Source: Firm-04 sp045617625
GTDB taxonomy: Bacteria; Bacillota; Clostridia; Oscillospirales; Ruminococcaceae
Length of the DNA: 58,532 nt
Assembly: GCA_045617625.1 (NCBI GenBank)
Contig: JAZLJA010000045.1
Coordinates: forward strand, 1 to 58,532
Direction of reading: 5' to 3'
A program made the position numbers and the translations under genes. Under the pieces are notes generated by a model. That model saw only the letters and a program-made list of their open reading frames with translations, was not told the DNA's origin and searched no databases. Every line of letters starts with the position of its first letter. Position 1 is the stretch's first letter. This document shows, in pieces, positions 40,757 through 50,575 of this stretch.

Positions 40757-43700
40757 TTAAGAGAACTGCCAGTAGTCGATGGTAGCATCGCCGCTGAACT
40801 CGAAGAACAGATCGGTCTTGCCGGAGAGACCCACGACAGGAACAGTGATTTCGCTCATCTGTCCGCCTGCGGGGATTTCGATGTAAGAAACTGCAGTGCC
40901 TGTGGTGCCGCCTGCTGCGATCTTGATGACTGCGCCGCTGGCAGAGGAAGCCTTCATCGTGACGTTCTTGACATTGCTGCCGCAGTCAACGCCGCTGACG
41001 GAGAACCAGCTGCCCTTCTTACCGTTGACGACAGTGTCGTACAGACCGGTGACGGAAACGCTCTTGGACTGGTTGGACATTGTCTCAGCCTGCACCTTGG
41101 TGAACGGATCGAGAGCTTCGATCTGGGAGACGCCCTTGTGGTCGCCGGAGCAGGTGATCTTGCCGCCCGAGTAGTTTGCTTTGCTGATGGAAGGCGAACG
41201 GTAATTCTGCTGGATGCCCATGCGGTTTTCAACAACACGGGTATGATACAGAACGTAGTAACCGCCCTTGAACTCAACGATGGAGTGGTGGTTGTTGCCG
41301 CCCTTGTCAAGACCCTGGTCGCCGGTGTTCTTGAAGACGACGCCGACATAGTTGTACGGTCCGAGCGGGCTGGAGGAAGTCATGTAACCGATATCTGCGT
41401 TGCGGAATGCCTGACCGCCCGGTACGTTCCAGTTGTGGCAGAACGAATAGAACCAGGTGTTGTCGATCTTGATCAGGCTGGAGTCTTCAAACAGATAAGG
41501 CGGATGCGTGGTGGTAGGAGTGCCGACGATAGAGATCATGTCATCGCCGAGCTGAACGATACGGCCGGTGCCGGGGTCAGCAGCCTTGCCGCTGGGAACG
41601 CCGCCGCCGAAGTTCAGATAACCGGTGCCGGTTGCGGGATCAACATAAACGCCGGGGTCGAACAGCCACTCAACGTTGTTGCAGTTCGGGGTGTTTCTGG
41701 AGATCAGTTCGTGGCCGATCGGGTCAGTGAACGGGCCGACAGGAGAGTCAGCAGTCAGAACACCGATACCGGAGCCGTTGTTTGCGAAGTAGAGGAAGAA
41801 CTTGTCTTTGCCGTTGATGGTCTTCCAAGCAGCGTCGGGAGCCCAGGAACGGGATGCCCACTTGGATGCCCACTGTGCGCCGTTGGGAGCTGCACCTGCG
41901 CCGTTGCCTGCGACAGGGATTGCGCCGTGGTCAGTCCAGTTGACGAGGTCTGCGGTGGATACGCAGTTGAGGGTACGAACGTCGTAGGAGTTTTCCTGCA
42001 GCTGACCGTTCTTGTACTCAAAAGCGTCGTTGGTGGTGTAGACATACAGTCTGTCTTTGTAGACCATCCAGCCGGGGTCTGCGCCGAAACGCTGGGTGTA
42101 AAGCGGGTTGTTTTCGCCGAGTTTCTTCCAGCTGTCCTCAAGCGAGAGACCGCTGAACTTTGCTGCCATTGCAGTGAAGTCAACAACACGTTCTGCAACG
42201 GGGAATTCCTTGATCTTGCCGATGAGGAAATCGCGGAGAGCTTCTGCGTCTGCCTTGTCGACTTCGTAGCTCTGGTCAACGTCAGCGTTGAGCTTTGCGA
42301 TTGCGTCATCAAATTTGCCGGTACGGATACCGCGCTGGAGCAGTGCGAGGTCTTTTGCGGTCAGAGTGCCGTCGCCGTCCACATCGCCGAGGAGTGCTTT
42401 CTTAGCGACCGGGCCCTTGATCTCGGTGCCCTTGACTGCGCCGATGATCTCATCTGCGTAGAAGTCCACCGTGGAGCTTTCGGTTTCGAGGTAGAGTGCG
42501 ATGTCGGTAGCATTTGCGGGGATGGTGTAAGCGGTATTCGAGAGCTGTACCCACTGACCCTTGACTGCCTCGACTTCTGCGATGCCGTCATACTGGGTTT
42601 CGCCGGAGCCGTCCGAATACTGGATCTTGAGGAAGAAGGTATCGGTGGTGTTGCCCATGTCATACATGACATCCGCGCTGAAGCTGTAGGTTTCGCCGGC
42701 TTTGAAAGCGGGAGAAAGGCTCAGCATCGTGCCGTTCCAGGCATCGGTTCTGCCGGAAACATACATGGACTTGCTGCCTGCGTAGCTTGCACTGGAAGAA
42801 ACTTCGCTGGTGCAGCCGCCGCGCGCTGCCCAAGATTCCGCACCGTTTTCAAATGTGGTGTGGAAGTAGTAGCCGTTTTCGTCGGGATCGTAGGAAGGCG
42901 GAGTATAGGAGCCGCCTCTGACAGCTGCCCACATTTCGTCATCGGTGAGCCAATCGCTCTGCGGGACGGTCTGGGACAGAGTGGTGTAAGCAGCCTTCGG
43001 CTGGTTGTTGCTGTTGTAAAGCAGAGCATTGGAGCCGCTGGAGAGCCAGGAGTTCGCATCGTTCGGACCCCAGACGCAGATTGCGGTGACATTGGGGATC
43101 TCCATGCCGAGTTTGAAGATTGCCTGATATTTCTTTGCCTGATCCTGATCGGAGTATTTGCCGCTTTCGACGGAGATATCAAGCTCAGTAGCCTGCACTT
43201 CGCAGCCGATGGAAGCGTACTTTCTCATAGCAGTCTCATAAGCGGACATACCGGAGAAACCGTTCCAGTCAGCGTTGATGTGAGACTGCATGCCGACACC
43301 GTCAAGGACACCCTTATTATAGAGGTTCTTGCACATATTGTAGATGCAGTCACGCTTGTGATCCCAATACTCGTTGTAGTCGTTGTAGAACAGTTTGCAG
43401 CTCTTCGGTGCATACTGTCTTGCATAGGTGAATGCCTTCTCGATGAAGGAGTTGTTGCCGTAGACCTGAACCCACGGAGACTTGCCGTTGCCGTTGCCGG
43501 GTTCACGAGAACCGTCTTTGCCGTTGGAGGTGCGGGAGGAGTCATCGGAGATGCACTCGTTGCACACGTCGTAAGCATAGAGGTCGAGGTTCGGATACTG
43601 GGTCTTGATGGCATTGAACATATTCTTGATGTAGCTCTCCATACGAGCGTCCATCGTGGAAGAGTTGACCCAATTGCCGTTTGCATTGAAGTTTTCCTTG

Positions 43701-44551
43701 AAGATTTCGATCGGAGTCTGGGAGTGCCATACGAGCGTATGTCCTCTCATGCCGATGCCGTTCTTGGAGCAGAAGTCCATGATAGCGGCGCAGCTGTTGA
43801 GTGAAACGGCGACGTTGTTGCCGCTGCACTGAGATTTGTTGACAGTTGCATCCGGCTTGGTCTCGTTTTCGCATTCCACAGAGCTGCAATCCTTGAGGAT
43901 GTTTGCGGTGATGGAACTGTTTTTGACAGTGTTGCCGTTGAGAATATTGCCGACGCGGAAATACTTGCCGTACATATTCTTCAAGCCGGTTGCGGTGGCA
44001 GCAGAAGCGGTGGAAACAGGCTTTTCACCGTTGATGACGACGTTGTCGAAACGGAAGTCATCGGTGCTGTCGGTGGTGATGGTGATCTTGAAGTCGTAGG
44101 AGTTGACGGGAGCCTTGTAGGTGGCAGAAAGTTCTGTCCATTCGCCGCCCTTGACCTTCTTGGAGACCAGTTCTTTGAAGGTCGCCTTGTCGGTGTTCTC
44201 GTCTTTGACTTCAAGTGTCATGTGGAAGGTCTGATCGGTTTCAGCGTAGACCTGCACGCTGTACTCGTTTTCGGAACCGCCCGTAAGGTAGAAGCCCTTA
44301 TACGAGCAGGCACCGTCTGAGGGTGCGGTACGACCGGTCACGAGCATACCGCGGGAGCCTTCAAAGCCCATGGATTCCTCGGCAGACAATACAACTAAAT
44401 CGGAGTTGCCGATCCAGCCTTCGTACTCTGCCTCGAACGTGTTGTTCACCAGTTCTGCTGCTTGTACGGACAGGTTCATCGGAACGACTGTCAACATGGC
44501 AGCGGAGCAGGCGATGGCGGTCAAGCCCGCCGAGAGTCGTCTTTTCCTCAT
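40757..44551 (-). CDS. Modular xylanase/GH43 enzyme with dockerin
   Basis: A 1264-residue secreted bifunctional hemicellulase. Order: signal peptide (1-32); CBM22 (about 35-178); GH10 xylanase (about 187-530) with acid/base Glu in YDVCNECISDD (about 333) and nucleophile Glu in ATELDIS (about 460); second CBM22 (about 560-715); type I dockerin (about 717-778) with GDVDGDGTLTAKDLALLQRG and NADVDQSYEVDKADA; GH43 domain (about 800-1150; ADPGWMVYKDRLYVYTT); CBM6-like domain (about 1157-1264). It should cut xylan backbone and side-chain arabinose while docked to a cohesin. Unusually, the dockerin is internal. Confidence 0.95.
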   Translation of the reverse strand: MRKRRLSAGLTAIACSAAMLTVVPMNLSVQAAELVNNTFEAEYEGWIGNSDLVVLSAEESMGFEGSRGMLVTGRTAPSDGACSYKGFYLTGGSENEYSVQVYAETDQTFHMTLEVKDENTDKATFKELVSKKVKGGEWTELSATYKAPVNSYDFKITITTDSTDDFRFDNVVINGEKPVSTASAATATGLKNMYGKYFRVGNILNGNTVKNSSITANILKDCSSVECENETKPDATVNKSQCSGNNVAVSLNSCAAIMDFCSKNGIGMRGHTLVWHSQTPIEIFKENFNANGNWVNSSTMDARMESYIKNMFNAIKTQYPNLDLYAYDVCNECISDDSSRTSNGKDGSREPGNGNGKSPWVQVYGNNSFIEKAFTYARQYAPKSCKLFYNDYNEYWDHKRDCIYNMCKNLYNKGVLDGVGMQSHINADWNGFSGMSAYETAMRKYASIGCEVQATELDISVESGKYSDQDQAKKYQAIFKLGMEIPNVTAICVWGPNDANSWLSSGSNALLYNSNNQPKAAYTTLSQTVPQSDWLTDDEMWAAVRGGSYTPPSYDPDENGYYFHTTFENGAESWAARGGCTSEVSSSASYAGSKSMYVSGRTDAWNGTMLSLSPAFKAGETYSFSADVMYDMGNTTDTFFLKIQYSDGSGETQYDGIAEVEAVKGQWVQLSNTAYTIPANATDIALYLETESSTVDFYADEIIGAVKGTEIKGPVAKKALLGDVDGDGTLTAKDLALLQRGIRTGKFDDAIAKLNADVDQSYEVDKADAEALRDFLIGKIKEFPVAERVVDFTAMAAKFSGLSLEDSWKKLGENNPLYTQRFGADPGWMVYKDRLYVYTTNDAFEYKNGQLQENSYDVRTLNCVSTADLVNWTDHGAIPVAGNGAGAAPNGAQWASKWASRSWAPDAAWKTINGKDKFFLYFANNGSGIGVLTADSPVGPFTDPIGHELISRNTPNCNNVEWLFDPGVYVDPATGTGYLNFGGGVPSGKAADPGTGRIVQLGDDMISIVGTPTTTHPPYLFEDSSLIKIDNTWFYSFCHNWNVPGGQAFRNADIGYMTSSSPLGPYNYVGVVFKNTGDQGLDKGGNNHHSIVEFKGGYYVLYHTRVVENRMGIQQNYRSPSISKANYSGGKITCSGDHKGVSQIEALDPFTKVQAETMSNQSKSVSVTGLYDTVVNGKKGSWFSVSGVDCGSNVKNVTMKASSASGAVIKIAAGGTTGTAVSYIEIPAGGQMSEITVPVVGLSGKTDLFFEFSGDATIDYWQFS

Positions 44552-44624
44552 GTTTAATCCCCCTAAAGTGGTTGTTGTTTTCGCAGTCTCTGTTTTTCAG
44601 GCCAGACTGCACTTTTTGAAAATC

Positions 44625-44712
44625 CAATGCACATTTATGCTGTTTATTTAGCATAATTGCTACATCTTACTTATATACTATCAGTTTTCCGAATACATTT
44701 CAATGCACATTT
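44625..44712. promoter_or_regulatory. Repeated CAATGCACATTT motif in xylanase/regulator intergenic region
   Basis: CAATGCACATTT occurs at 44625-44636 and 44701-44712, 76 bp apart, in the 282-bp gap between the divergent genes. This suits a binding site pair for the AraC-type regulator encoded next door. Confidence 0.5.
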
Positions 44713-44747
44713 TTCAGATTAAGTGGACAAAATGAAGCTTTTTGCTC

Positions 44748-44776
44748 TTGACATTTCCATGATATAATAGTATAAT
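44748..44776 (+). promoter_or_regulatory. Promoter of the regulator gene
   Basis: TTGACA (44748-44753), a 17-bp spacer and TATAAT (44771-44776). A second TATAAT at 44763 is badly spaced. Confidence 0.85.
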
Positions 44777-44833
44777 AGAGACAGAGAAAAACCATAGATA
44801 TACAGACAACACATAATTTAGGGGAGAAAAAAT

Positions 44834-47020
44834 ATGATACAAGCGACAAAAAGAATTGTGGGTGTCGTTGCCGCAGAGGTCAACAGTATCGAGCAGCGGC
44901 AGATCGTAAAGGGGATTATTACACGGGCACAAGTATGCGATATGCATACAGTTGTACTAACAAATATCTACAATCCGTACGAATATGACGAGGACTTGTC
45001 TTTAGAAAATCAAATTTATGAACTGATGTTGTCACCTGAGTTGTGCGGAATTATTCTGATTTCAGAGTCTTTTGTCAGCGAACACATCAAACAGATTGTG
45101 GCTGAACAGCTTGCGAAACGGCAGGATATCCCTGTTGTGGTTGTCGGATTGTATCAGCAGGAACTGGATTATCCGAATGTTCGCTTCATCAACGCGGATG
45201 ACGGATGGGATATTGAATCCGCAACCAGACATTTCATTGAGATGCACCATCTCACAAAGATTGACATTTTAACAGGGCAGGAAAACAATGAATCCACCAT
45301 ACGCCGCCTTGCGGGCTATCGCCGTGCGCTGGAGGCGAACAACATTCCGTTTGACCCTGCCCGCGTGCATTACGGCGATTTCTGGACAACTTCAGGCGAG
45401 GCACTTGCGCGGCGGTATATCGCACATGATCTGCCGCTGCCCGAAGCAATCGTCTGCTGCAACGACTTCATGGCGTTCGGCTTGCTGGATACGTTTGTGG
45501 AAAGCAATATTCGTGTGCCGCAGGATATTATGGTCATGGGATATGAATATGTGTTGGAGCGCATTTATCACACGCCGCTGCTTTCGACCTATCAGCGCGG
45601 GCGAAGTGAACTGGGTGAGGCTGCCGTGCAGATCATCATGTCGCTCATCAGCGGAGAAGAACTGCAGCCATTTCAGCCGCCGAAGGGCAGGCTCATTTCG
45701 GGTGACACCTGTACCTGTGGGGTCAGCAGCCGCGAAATGAACACGGAACTCAAGAATCAGCGTGTGAAACAACAGTTTGACAAGTGGAATGTCTTGGGCA
45801 CGATGGAACAGCAGCTCACGCGATGTTCCACATTGGATGAGCTCGTGAAAATTCTGGGCGAGCAGCAGTTTCTGGTGCGCTGGGTGCAGGATATGTACCT
45901 TTGCCTGTTTGAAAACTGGTATGACGCTGATGCAGTCGGCACGGGCGAGATTCTCTCGTGCCGCACTGTGATGCCCTGGAACAGCTGGAAACAGTCCGTG
46001 ACAGCACGGAAGTTTCAATTTTCCACGCTGCTTTCGTCCACCGATTTTGCCGTCGCACACTATTATGTTCCGATCTTTTTCGGCAAAAAAATGTTCGGCT
46101 ATTTTGTGCTGCAATATAACACCCCCGATACCTACGACGATATTTTCCGCAACTGGATGAAAGCACTTTCCAACGGGCTGGAATTTCTGTGCATGAAAAA
46201 TGATATCCGCTATCTGCTTTCGTGTCAGAATCTTTCGGAGCAGCGTGATTCGCTCACGGGGCTTTACAGTCAGACGGGCTTTGAGCGGGCATTGGCAGGC
46301 AAGCTTGCAGTTGCCTCTGAGCCGATATATACTATTATAATGCGTGTGGGAGCATTTCGATCGGTCAACTCCACAGATCTGCAGGAGCAGAACATTCGGT
46401 TTTATCAGCAGATTGCGGAGCTGATGAAGAATCTGTTCCCTGATGACAGCATCGCGGCACGCGTGGAGACACAGACATTTGTTTGTGCGGGTGCAGCCTG
46501 CGGGATAGAAAACTGTGAAAAAAAGCGAGAAAAACTGATGTTTTTATTGCTGCATCAGCCACAGTTTCTTGACACCTTCGGGATGGACACGCTGGTGAGT
46601 GAAAGTGTGGAGATCCCTGCGAATACGGATCAGCAAACTGCGCAGGAGATGATTCGGGAAAAATTGGAAAACGGCATGAATCGTCTGGCATTGCAGCGGC
46701 AGATGCCGCATGCGGAAACGCTGTTTGCCATCCGCAGAGCACTCTATCAGAATTATAACATCCACGCTGATGATATTTGCAAGGCGCATTCGTTCAGTGC
46801 GGGATATTTCCGACAGATCTACAAGGATATTTTCGGGGTGAGCTTTCATCAGGATGTGATCAACGCGAGGATATCGAAAGCGGTGTGCCTGTTGGCGACA
46901 TCGGCGATGAGCATTGCGAGTGTCGCTGAAAACTGCGGATATGAGGATTACAATTATTTTCTGCGGCAGTTTCAAAAGGTTATCGGCATGACGCCGGGGC
47001 AGTATCGGAAGAACGTGTAG
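44834..47020 (+). CDS. LacI-type sensor/AraC hybrid transcription regulator
   Basis: A 728-residue cytoplasmic regulator. Residues 1-290 form a periplasmic-binding-protein-like (LacI-type) sugar sensor, beginning KRIVGVVAAEVNSIEQRQIV and ending DIMVMGYEYVLERIYHTPL. A middle region (about 300-470) is followed by a degenerate GGDEF-like domain (starts DSLTGLYSQTGFERAL, no GGDEF signature). The C-terminal AraC domain has FSAGYFRQIYKDIFGVSF and VAENCGYEDYNYFLRQFQK. It lies divergent from the xylanase and probably senses a xylan-derived sugar. Ligand unknown. GGGGAGA precedes the ATG. Confidence 0.85.
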   Translation: MIQATKRIVGVVAAEVNSIEQRQIVKGIITRAQVCDMHTVVLTNIYNPYEYDEDLSLENQIYELMLSPELCGIILISESFVSEHIKQIVAEQLAKRQDIPVVVVGLYQQELDYPNVRFINADDGWDIESATRHFIEMHHLTKIDILTGQENNESTIRRLAGYRRALEANNIPFDPARVHYGDFWTTSGEALARRYIAHDLPLPEAIVCCNDFMAFGLLDTFVESNIRVPQDIMVMGYEYVLERIYHTPLLSTYQRGRSELGEAAVQIIMSLISGEELQPFQPPKGRLISGDTCTCGVSSREMNTELKNQRVKQQFDKWNVLGTMEQQLTRCSTLDELVKILGEQQFLVRWVQDMYLCLFENWYDADAVGTGEILSCRTVMPWNSWKQSVTARKFQFSTLLSSTDFAVAHYYVPIFFGKKMFGYFVLQYNTPDTYDDIFRNWMKALSNGLEFLCMKNDIRYLLSCQNLSEQRDSLTGLYSQTGFERALAGKLAVASEPIYTIIMRVGAFRSVNSTDLQEQNIRFYQQIAELMKNLFPDDSIAARVETQTFVCAGAACGIENCEKKREKLMFLLLHQPQFLDTFGMDTLVSESVEIPANTDQQTAQEMIREKLENGMNRLALQRQMPHAETLFAIRRALYQNYNIHADDICKAHSFSAGYFRQIYKDIFGVSFHQDVINARISKAVCLLATSAMSIASVAENCGYEDYNYFLRQFQKVIGMTPGQYRKNV

Positions 47021-47051
47021 AAAAGCGTCATGTGCCCTATTATAAGAGTTT

Positions 47052-47085
47052 TGGTCAAGCTTTCTCAAAAGCTTGACCATTTTTT
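47052..47085 (+). terminator. Terminator of the regulator gene
   Basis: TGGTCAAGCTTT and AAAAGCTTGACCA pair, followed by TTTTTTA. The hairpin sequence resembles part of the segment at 10577-10610. Confidence 0.85.
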
Positions 47086-47128
47086 ATATGGACTTGGGTG
47101 AGGGCATTTTTTTGCAAATCACACAAAA

Positions 47129-47154
47129 ATTTGTCCCAATTTCAGGGCACAAAT
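47129..47154. promoter_or_regulatory. Imperfect palindrome upstream of nadB
   Basis: ATTTGTCCC (47129-47137) and GGGCACAAAT (47145-47154) are near-complementary arms, 39 bp before the -35 box. A possible site for an NAD-pathway repressor; the regulator is not identified. Confidence 0.3.
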
Positions 47155-47192
47155 CACATTTCGCGGTTTTTCACCGTTTTTTTCAAAAATGC

Positions 47193-47221
47193 GTGACAAA
47201 TCGCCGAAAGTGTGCTACAAT
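47193..47221 (+). promoter_or_regulatory. Promoter of nadB-nadC
   Basis: GTGACA (47193-47198), a 17-bp spacer and TACAAT (47216-47221), 66 bp before nadB. Confidence 0.6.
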
Positions 47222-47287
47222 AAAATCGGGTATATCTTCATCCCCGAAAACCGTCTTTCGCAATTTTTCGCAAAGGAGATTTTTTCC

Positions 47288-48751
47288 ATGTTTCTATCGG
47301 AAAAAAATTATGATGTTGTGATTGCAGGCGCGGGCGCAGCCGGTCTGTACGCTGCCCTCCATCTCCCGCCTCATCTGCGTGTGCTGGTGCTTGCCAAGCG
47401 CGAAGCGACACTGTGCAACTCCGCACTTGCACAGGGCGGCATTGCAGGTGTATGGAATTCACCCAACGACAACATCGAGCTGCACGCCAACGATACCCGT
47501 ATCGCAGGCGCGTTTACCAATAACCCCAAAACCTTGCAGATCCTTGTCTCTGAGGCTGCCCGCGATATCGAAGCCCTCGTCGAAGAATACGGCGTCGAGT
47601 TTGACCGCGGTGCCGACGGCGATTACGACCGCACCCTCGAAGGCGGTCACTGCCGCAGACGTATCTTCCATTATGCCGATTCCACAGGTGCCGAGATCCT
47701 TCGCGGACTGCTTGCCTGCACCCGTCTGCTTCCGAACGTCACCATCTCTGAGCATACGGTGATGTCCCGTGCCATGCAGACCGAAACCGGCTTCTCCTGC
47801 GAATTGATGAAAAAAGATGAATTCATGGTAGTCAACTGCCATTTTCTGATCATGGCGACGGGCGGCATCGGCAGAGTGTATGAATACACGACCAACTCTG
47901 CCATTGCAACCGGCGACGGCATCCGTATCGCCTACGAACTGGGCGCACGCATCAAAAATCTCAGCCTGATCCAGTTTCACCCGACGGCATTCAACAACAA
48001 GCACACCCGCGAGTGCTTCCTCATCTCCGAGGCGGTGCGCGGTGAGGGTGCTTATCTGCGCAATTGCAACAAAGAACGCTTCATGCAGCGTTATGACGAC
48101 CGTCTGGAGCTTGCCCCGCGTGATGTCGTTTCCCATGCGATCATCCTCGAAAGCCAGCGCACGGGCTCAAACGATTTCTGGCTGGATATCTCCCATAAAG
48201 ATCCCGACGAGGTGCGCAGCCGGTTCCCGAAGATCTATACGAAGCTTCTGGAGCAGGGTTACGATCTGACGAAAGAGCCTGTCCCGATTTTCCCGTGCCA
48301 GCATTATCTCATGGGCGGCATCAATGTCGGGCTGAATGCGCAGACCTGTGTCGAGCGGCTTTATGCCTGCGGCGAATGTGCGCACACGGGCGTTCACGGC
48401 AACAACCGCCTCGCCTCGAATTCGCTGCTGGAAGCATTGGTCTTTTCGCGCCGTGCCGCCGAGGAAATTTCCAAGGAAGCCGAGGATATCAGCCCGCGGT
48501 TTGTCGAGGGGACGTTCAAGCCCGTCACTGCGACCGAGCCGATTCCGCATGGCATCCGCACCGAGCTGCGAAAGATTTTGCAGGAAAACTACTTTGTCAT
48601 TCCCAACACCGAAAACATCCGCGCCGCTTATGAGCGCGTCACTGAGTTGATTCAGCTCATTGCCTGCGAAGATTGGAAAATGGATCTTGACTATCTGGAG
48701 GCAAAATCGCAGGCAACCTGTGCATATTTGATCTTGGAGGAACAGTTATGA
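47288..48751 (+). CDS. nadB: L-aspartate oxidase
   Basis: A 487-residue FAD enzyme that makes iminoaspartate for NAD synthesis. FAD motif VVIAGAGAAGLYAAL. The flavin-contact region SALAQGGIAGVW and the active-site region GVHGNNRLASNSLLEALVF are typical. EGGHCRRRIFHYADSTG fits the family. The ATG at 47288 follows AAAGGAG. nadA is not next to it. Confidence 0.95.
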   Translation: MFLSEKNYDVVIAGAGAAGLYAALHLPPHLRVLVLAKREATLCNSALAQGGIAGVWNSPNDNIELHANDTRIAGAFTNNPKTLQILVSEAARDIEALVEEYGVEFDRGADGDYDRTLEGGHCRRRIFHYADSTGAEILRGLLACTRLLPNVTISEHTVMSRAMQTETGFSCELMKKDEFMVVNCHFLIMATGGIGRVYEYTTNSAIATGDGIRIAYELGARIKNLSLIQFHPTAFNNKHTRECFLISEAVRGEGAYLRNCNKERFMQRYDDRLELAPRDVVSHAIILESQRTGSNDFWLDISHKDPDEVRSRFPKIYTKLLEQGYDLTKEPVPIFPCQHYLMGGINVGLNAQTCVERLYACGECAHTGVHGNNRLASNSLLEALVFSRRAAEEISKEAEDISPRFVEGTFKPVTATEPIPHGIRTELRKILQENYFVIPNTENIRAAYERVTELIQLIACEDWKMDLDYLEAKSQATCAYLILEEQL

Positions 48752-49599
48752 TGCAGCTTTTACCCATGTATGTGGATGAGGTCATCCGTTGCGCCATCAT
48801 GGAGGACATTGAGGGAATCGACGTAACAACAGATTTTTTGCTTTCTCCCGAGGACGAATCCGACTGCTATCTCATGGCAAAGGAAGACGGTGTCATCTGC
48901 GGCATGGATATCGCGGAGCGTGTGTTTGCGCTTGTTGGCGAGGGCGTCATATTTGAGGCGAATGTCAAGGACGGCGACCGTGTAAAATTTGGCGACATCC
49001 TTGCGACGCTGCATGGGCGTACCCGCACATTGCTGAAAGGCGAGCGCACGGCACTGAACCTCTTGCAGCATTTGTCGGGCATTGCCACTGAAACACGCAG
49101 ATGCGTGGATATCGTTGCAGGCACCAAAGCGTCCATTGCCGATACGAGAAAATGTATGGTCGGCATCCGCGCCATGCAGAAATATGCGGTGCGCTGCGGC
49201 GGCGGTAAAAATCATCGGTTCAATCTTTCCGATGGTGCGATGCTCAAAGACAATCACATCGACGCGTGCGGCGGCATTTTGCCGGCAATCACGCAGCTTC
49301 GTGAACATATCGGGCATATGGTGCGCATTGAAGTCGAGGTGCGCACGCTTGACGAATTGCAGCAGGCACTCGATGCCAAAGCCGATATCATCATGCTTGA
49401 CAACATGGACAACGACACCATGCGTGAAGCTGTGCGAATCACCGCGGGCAGAGCAATGCTCGAAGCGTCGGGCGGCATCACCCACGAAACGCTGCGCGGC
49501 GTCGCTGAAACCGGTGTCGATATCATCTCCATCGGTGCGCTGACCCACAGCGTCAAGGCGTTTGACATTTCGATGAAGTGGGTCAGAAAAGTACAGTAA
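48748..49599 (+). CDS. nadC: Nicotinate-nucleotide pyrophosphorylase
   Basis: A 283-residue quinolinate phosphoribosyltransferase. LSGIATETRRCVD, RCGGGKNHRFNLSDGAMLKD and ASGGITHETLRGVAETGVDI match the family. It starts four bases inside nadB (ATGA overlap), so the two are coupled. The product feeds NadE, encoded 25 kb away. Confidence 0.95.
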   Translation: MMQLLPMYVDEVIRCAIMEDIEGIDVTTDFLLSPEDESDCYLMAKEDGVICGMDIAERVFALVGEGVIFEANVKDGDRVKFGDILATLHGRTRTLLKGERTALNLLQHLSGIATETRRCVDIVAGTKASIADTRKCMVGIRAMQKYAVRCGGGKNHRFNLSDGAMLKDNHIDACGGILPAITQLREHIGHMVRIEVEVRTLDELQQALDAKADIIMLDNMDNDTMREAVRITAGRAMLEASGGITHETLRGVAETGVDIISIGALTHSVKAFDISMKWVRKVQ

Positions 49600-49612
49600 A
49601 TACGAGGGTCTC

Positions 49613-50317
49613 ATGATGCAGGGATATGTGAGTTCGTTTCAGTCGCTTGGCACAGTCGATGGCCCCGCAGTCCGATTTGTCGTGTTTCTGCAAGGCTGTC
49701 CGCTGCGCTGCAAATGCTGCCATAACCCCGAAACATGGGCAAAAACGGGCGGCACGGCATACACGCCCGAGGAAATCGCTGCAAAGGTCGCCCGATACCG
49801 CAGTTATTTCGGCGAAAAAGGCGGCATCACGATCTCAGGCGGCGAGCCGCTCATGCAGGCGGAGTTTGTCGCGGAGGTGTTCGGGCTGTGCAGATCGCAG
49901 GGCATTACAACTTGTCTGGATACAAGCGGCTGTCTATACAACCCCTCCGTGCAGCGTGTGCTGGATCTGACCGACACTGTGCTGTTGGATTATAAAATGA
50001 CCAATGACGCCGATTATCAAGGCTTTACGGGCATGAAAATGCAGCAGGCAGAAGATTTTCTGGAAATCCTCAATGCGCACGGCATCCCGACATGGCTGCG
50101 GCAGGTGATTGTCTGCGGCATCAATGACAACGAAGAAAATGTGCGTGCGTTATTTGAAAAACAGCGGAAATATGCATGTATCGAAAAAATCGAGCTGCTG
50201 CCGTTTCGCAAGCTCTGTGAAACGAAATATCAGGAGCTCGGCATACCGTTTCCGCTCGCAGATACGCCTGAAACGCCGCAATCCCGTATTGATGAACTGC
50301 TGAGGAGCATAACATGA
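49613..50317 (+). CDS. pflA: Pyruvate formate-lyase activating enzyme
   Basis: A 234-residue glycyl-radical activase. The radical SAM motif is CPLRCKCCHNPETW, with GGITISGGEPLMQAEF and VLLDYKM following. It begins with the family's SFQSLGTVDGPAVRFVVF. The partner pflB is not in the window. GAGGG lies before the ATG pair at 49613. Confidence 0.93.
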   Translation: MMQGYVSSFQSLGTVDGPAVRFVVFLQGCPLRCKCCHNPETWAKTGGTAYTPEEIAAKVARYRSYFGEKGGITISGGEPLMQAEFVAEVFGLCRSQGITTCLDTSGCLYNPSVQRVLDLTDTVLLDYKMTNDADYQGFTGMKMQQAEDFLEILNAHGIPTWLRQVIVCGINDNEENVRALFEKQRKYACIEKIELLPFRKLCETKYQELGIPFPLADTPETPQSRIDELLRSIT

Positions 50318-50484
50318 ACGACTGTGACACTTGTGCGTACAACTCCTACGATGAGGAATGGGACTGCTATACCTGCGATTTATATCTTGACGAGGATGAG
50401 TATGCGCGATTCCTGCAAAACCGAAGTGACCGTTGTCCCTACTACCGCAACGGAGACGAATATGCCATTGCGCGGAAACAGTGA
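50314..50484 (+). CDS. Small Cys-rich acidic protein (DUF6472-like)
   Basis: A 56-residue protein with MNDCDTCAYNSYDEEWDCYT and CDLYLDEDE, and later RCPYYRNGDEYAIARKQ. Five Cys, four in CxxC-like spacing (C4-C7 and C18-C21) plus C42, suggest a metal-binding role. The start overlaps the pflA stop (ATGA) and has GAGGAG upstream. This resembles small Clostridia proteins I recall as DUF6472. Function unknown. Confidence 0.72.
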   Translation: MNDCDTCAYNSYDEEWDCYTCDLYLDEDEYARFLQNRSDRCPYYRNGDEYAIARKQ

Positions 50485-50575
50485 GCGGACGGCAGAAGCA
50501 CTGCGGAATCTATGGAATAATACACGAAATCCACGCATATCCTAATATAATCAACCCATTGAAAGAGGTGCATTT

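Noticed and set aside
41138..43804. 888-codon plus-strand open frame opposite the xylanase gene
   Set aside because: It lies wholly inside the well-supported GH10/GH43 gene and reads as biased antisense with no domain or ribosome site.
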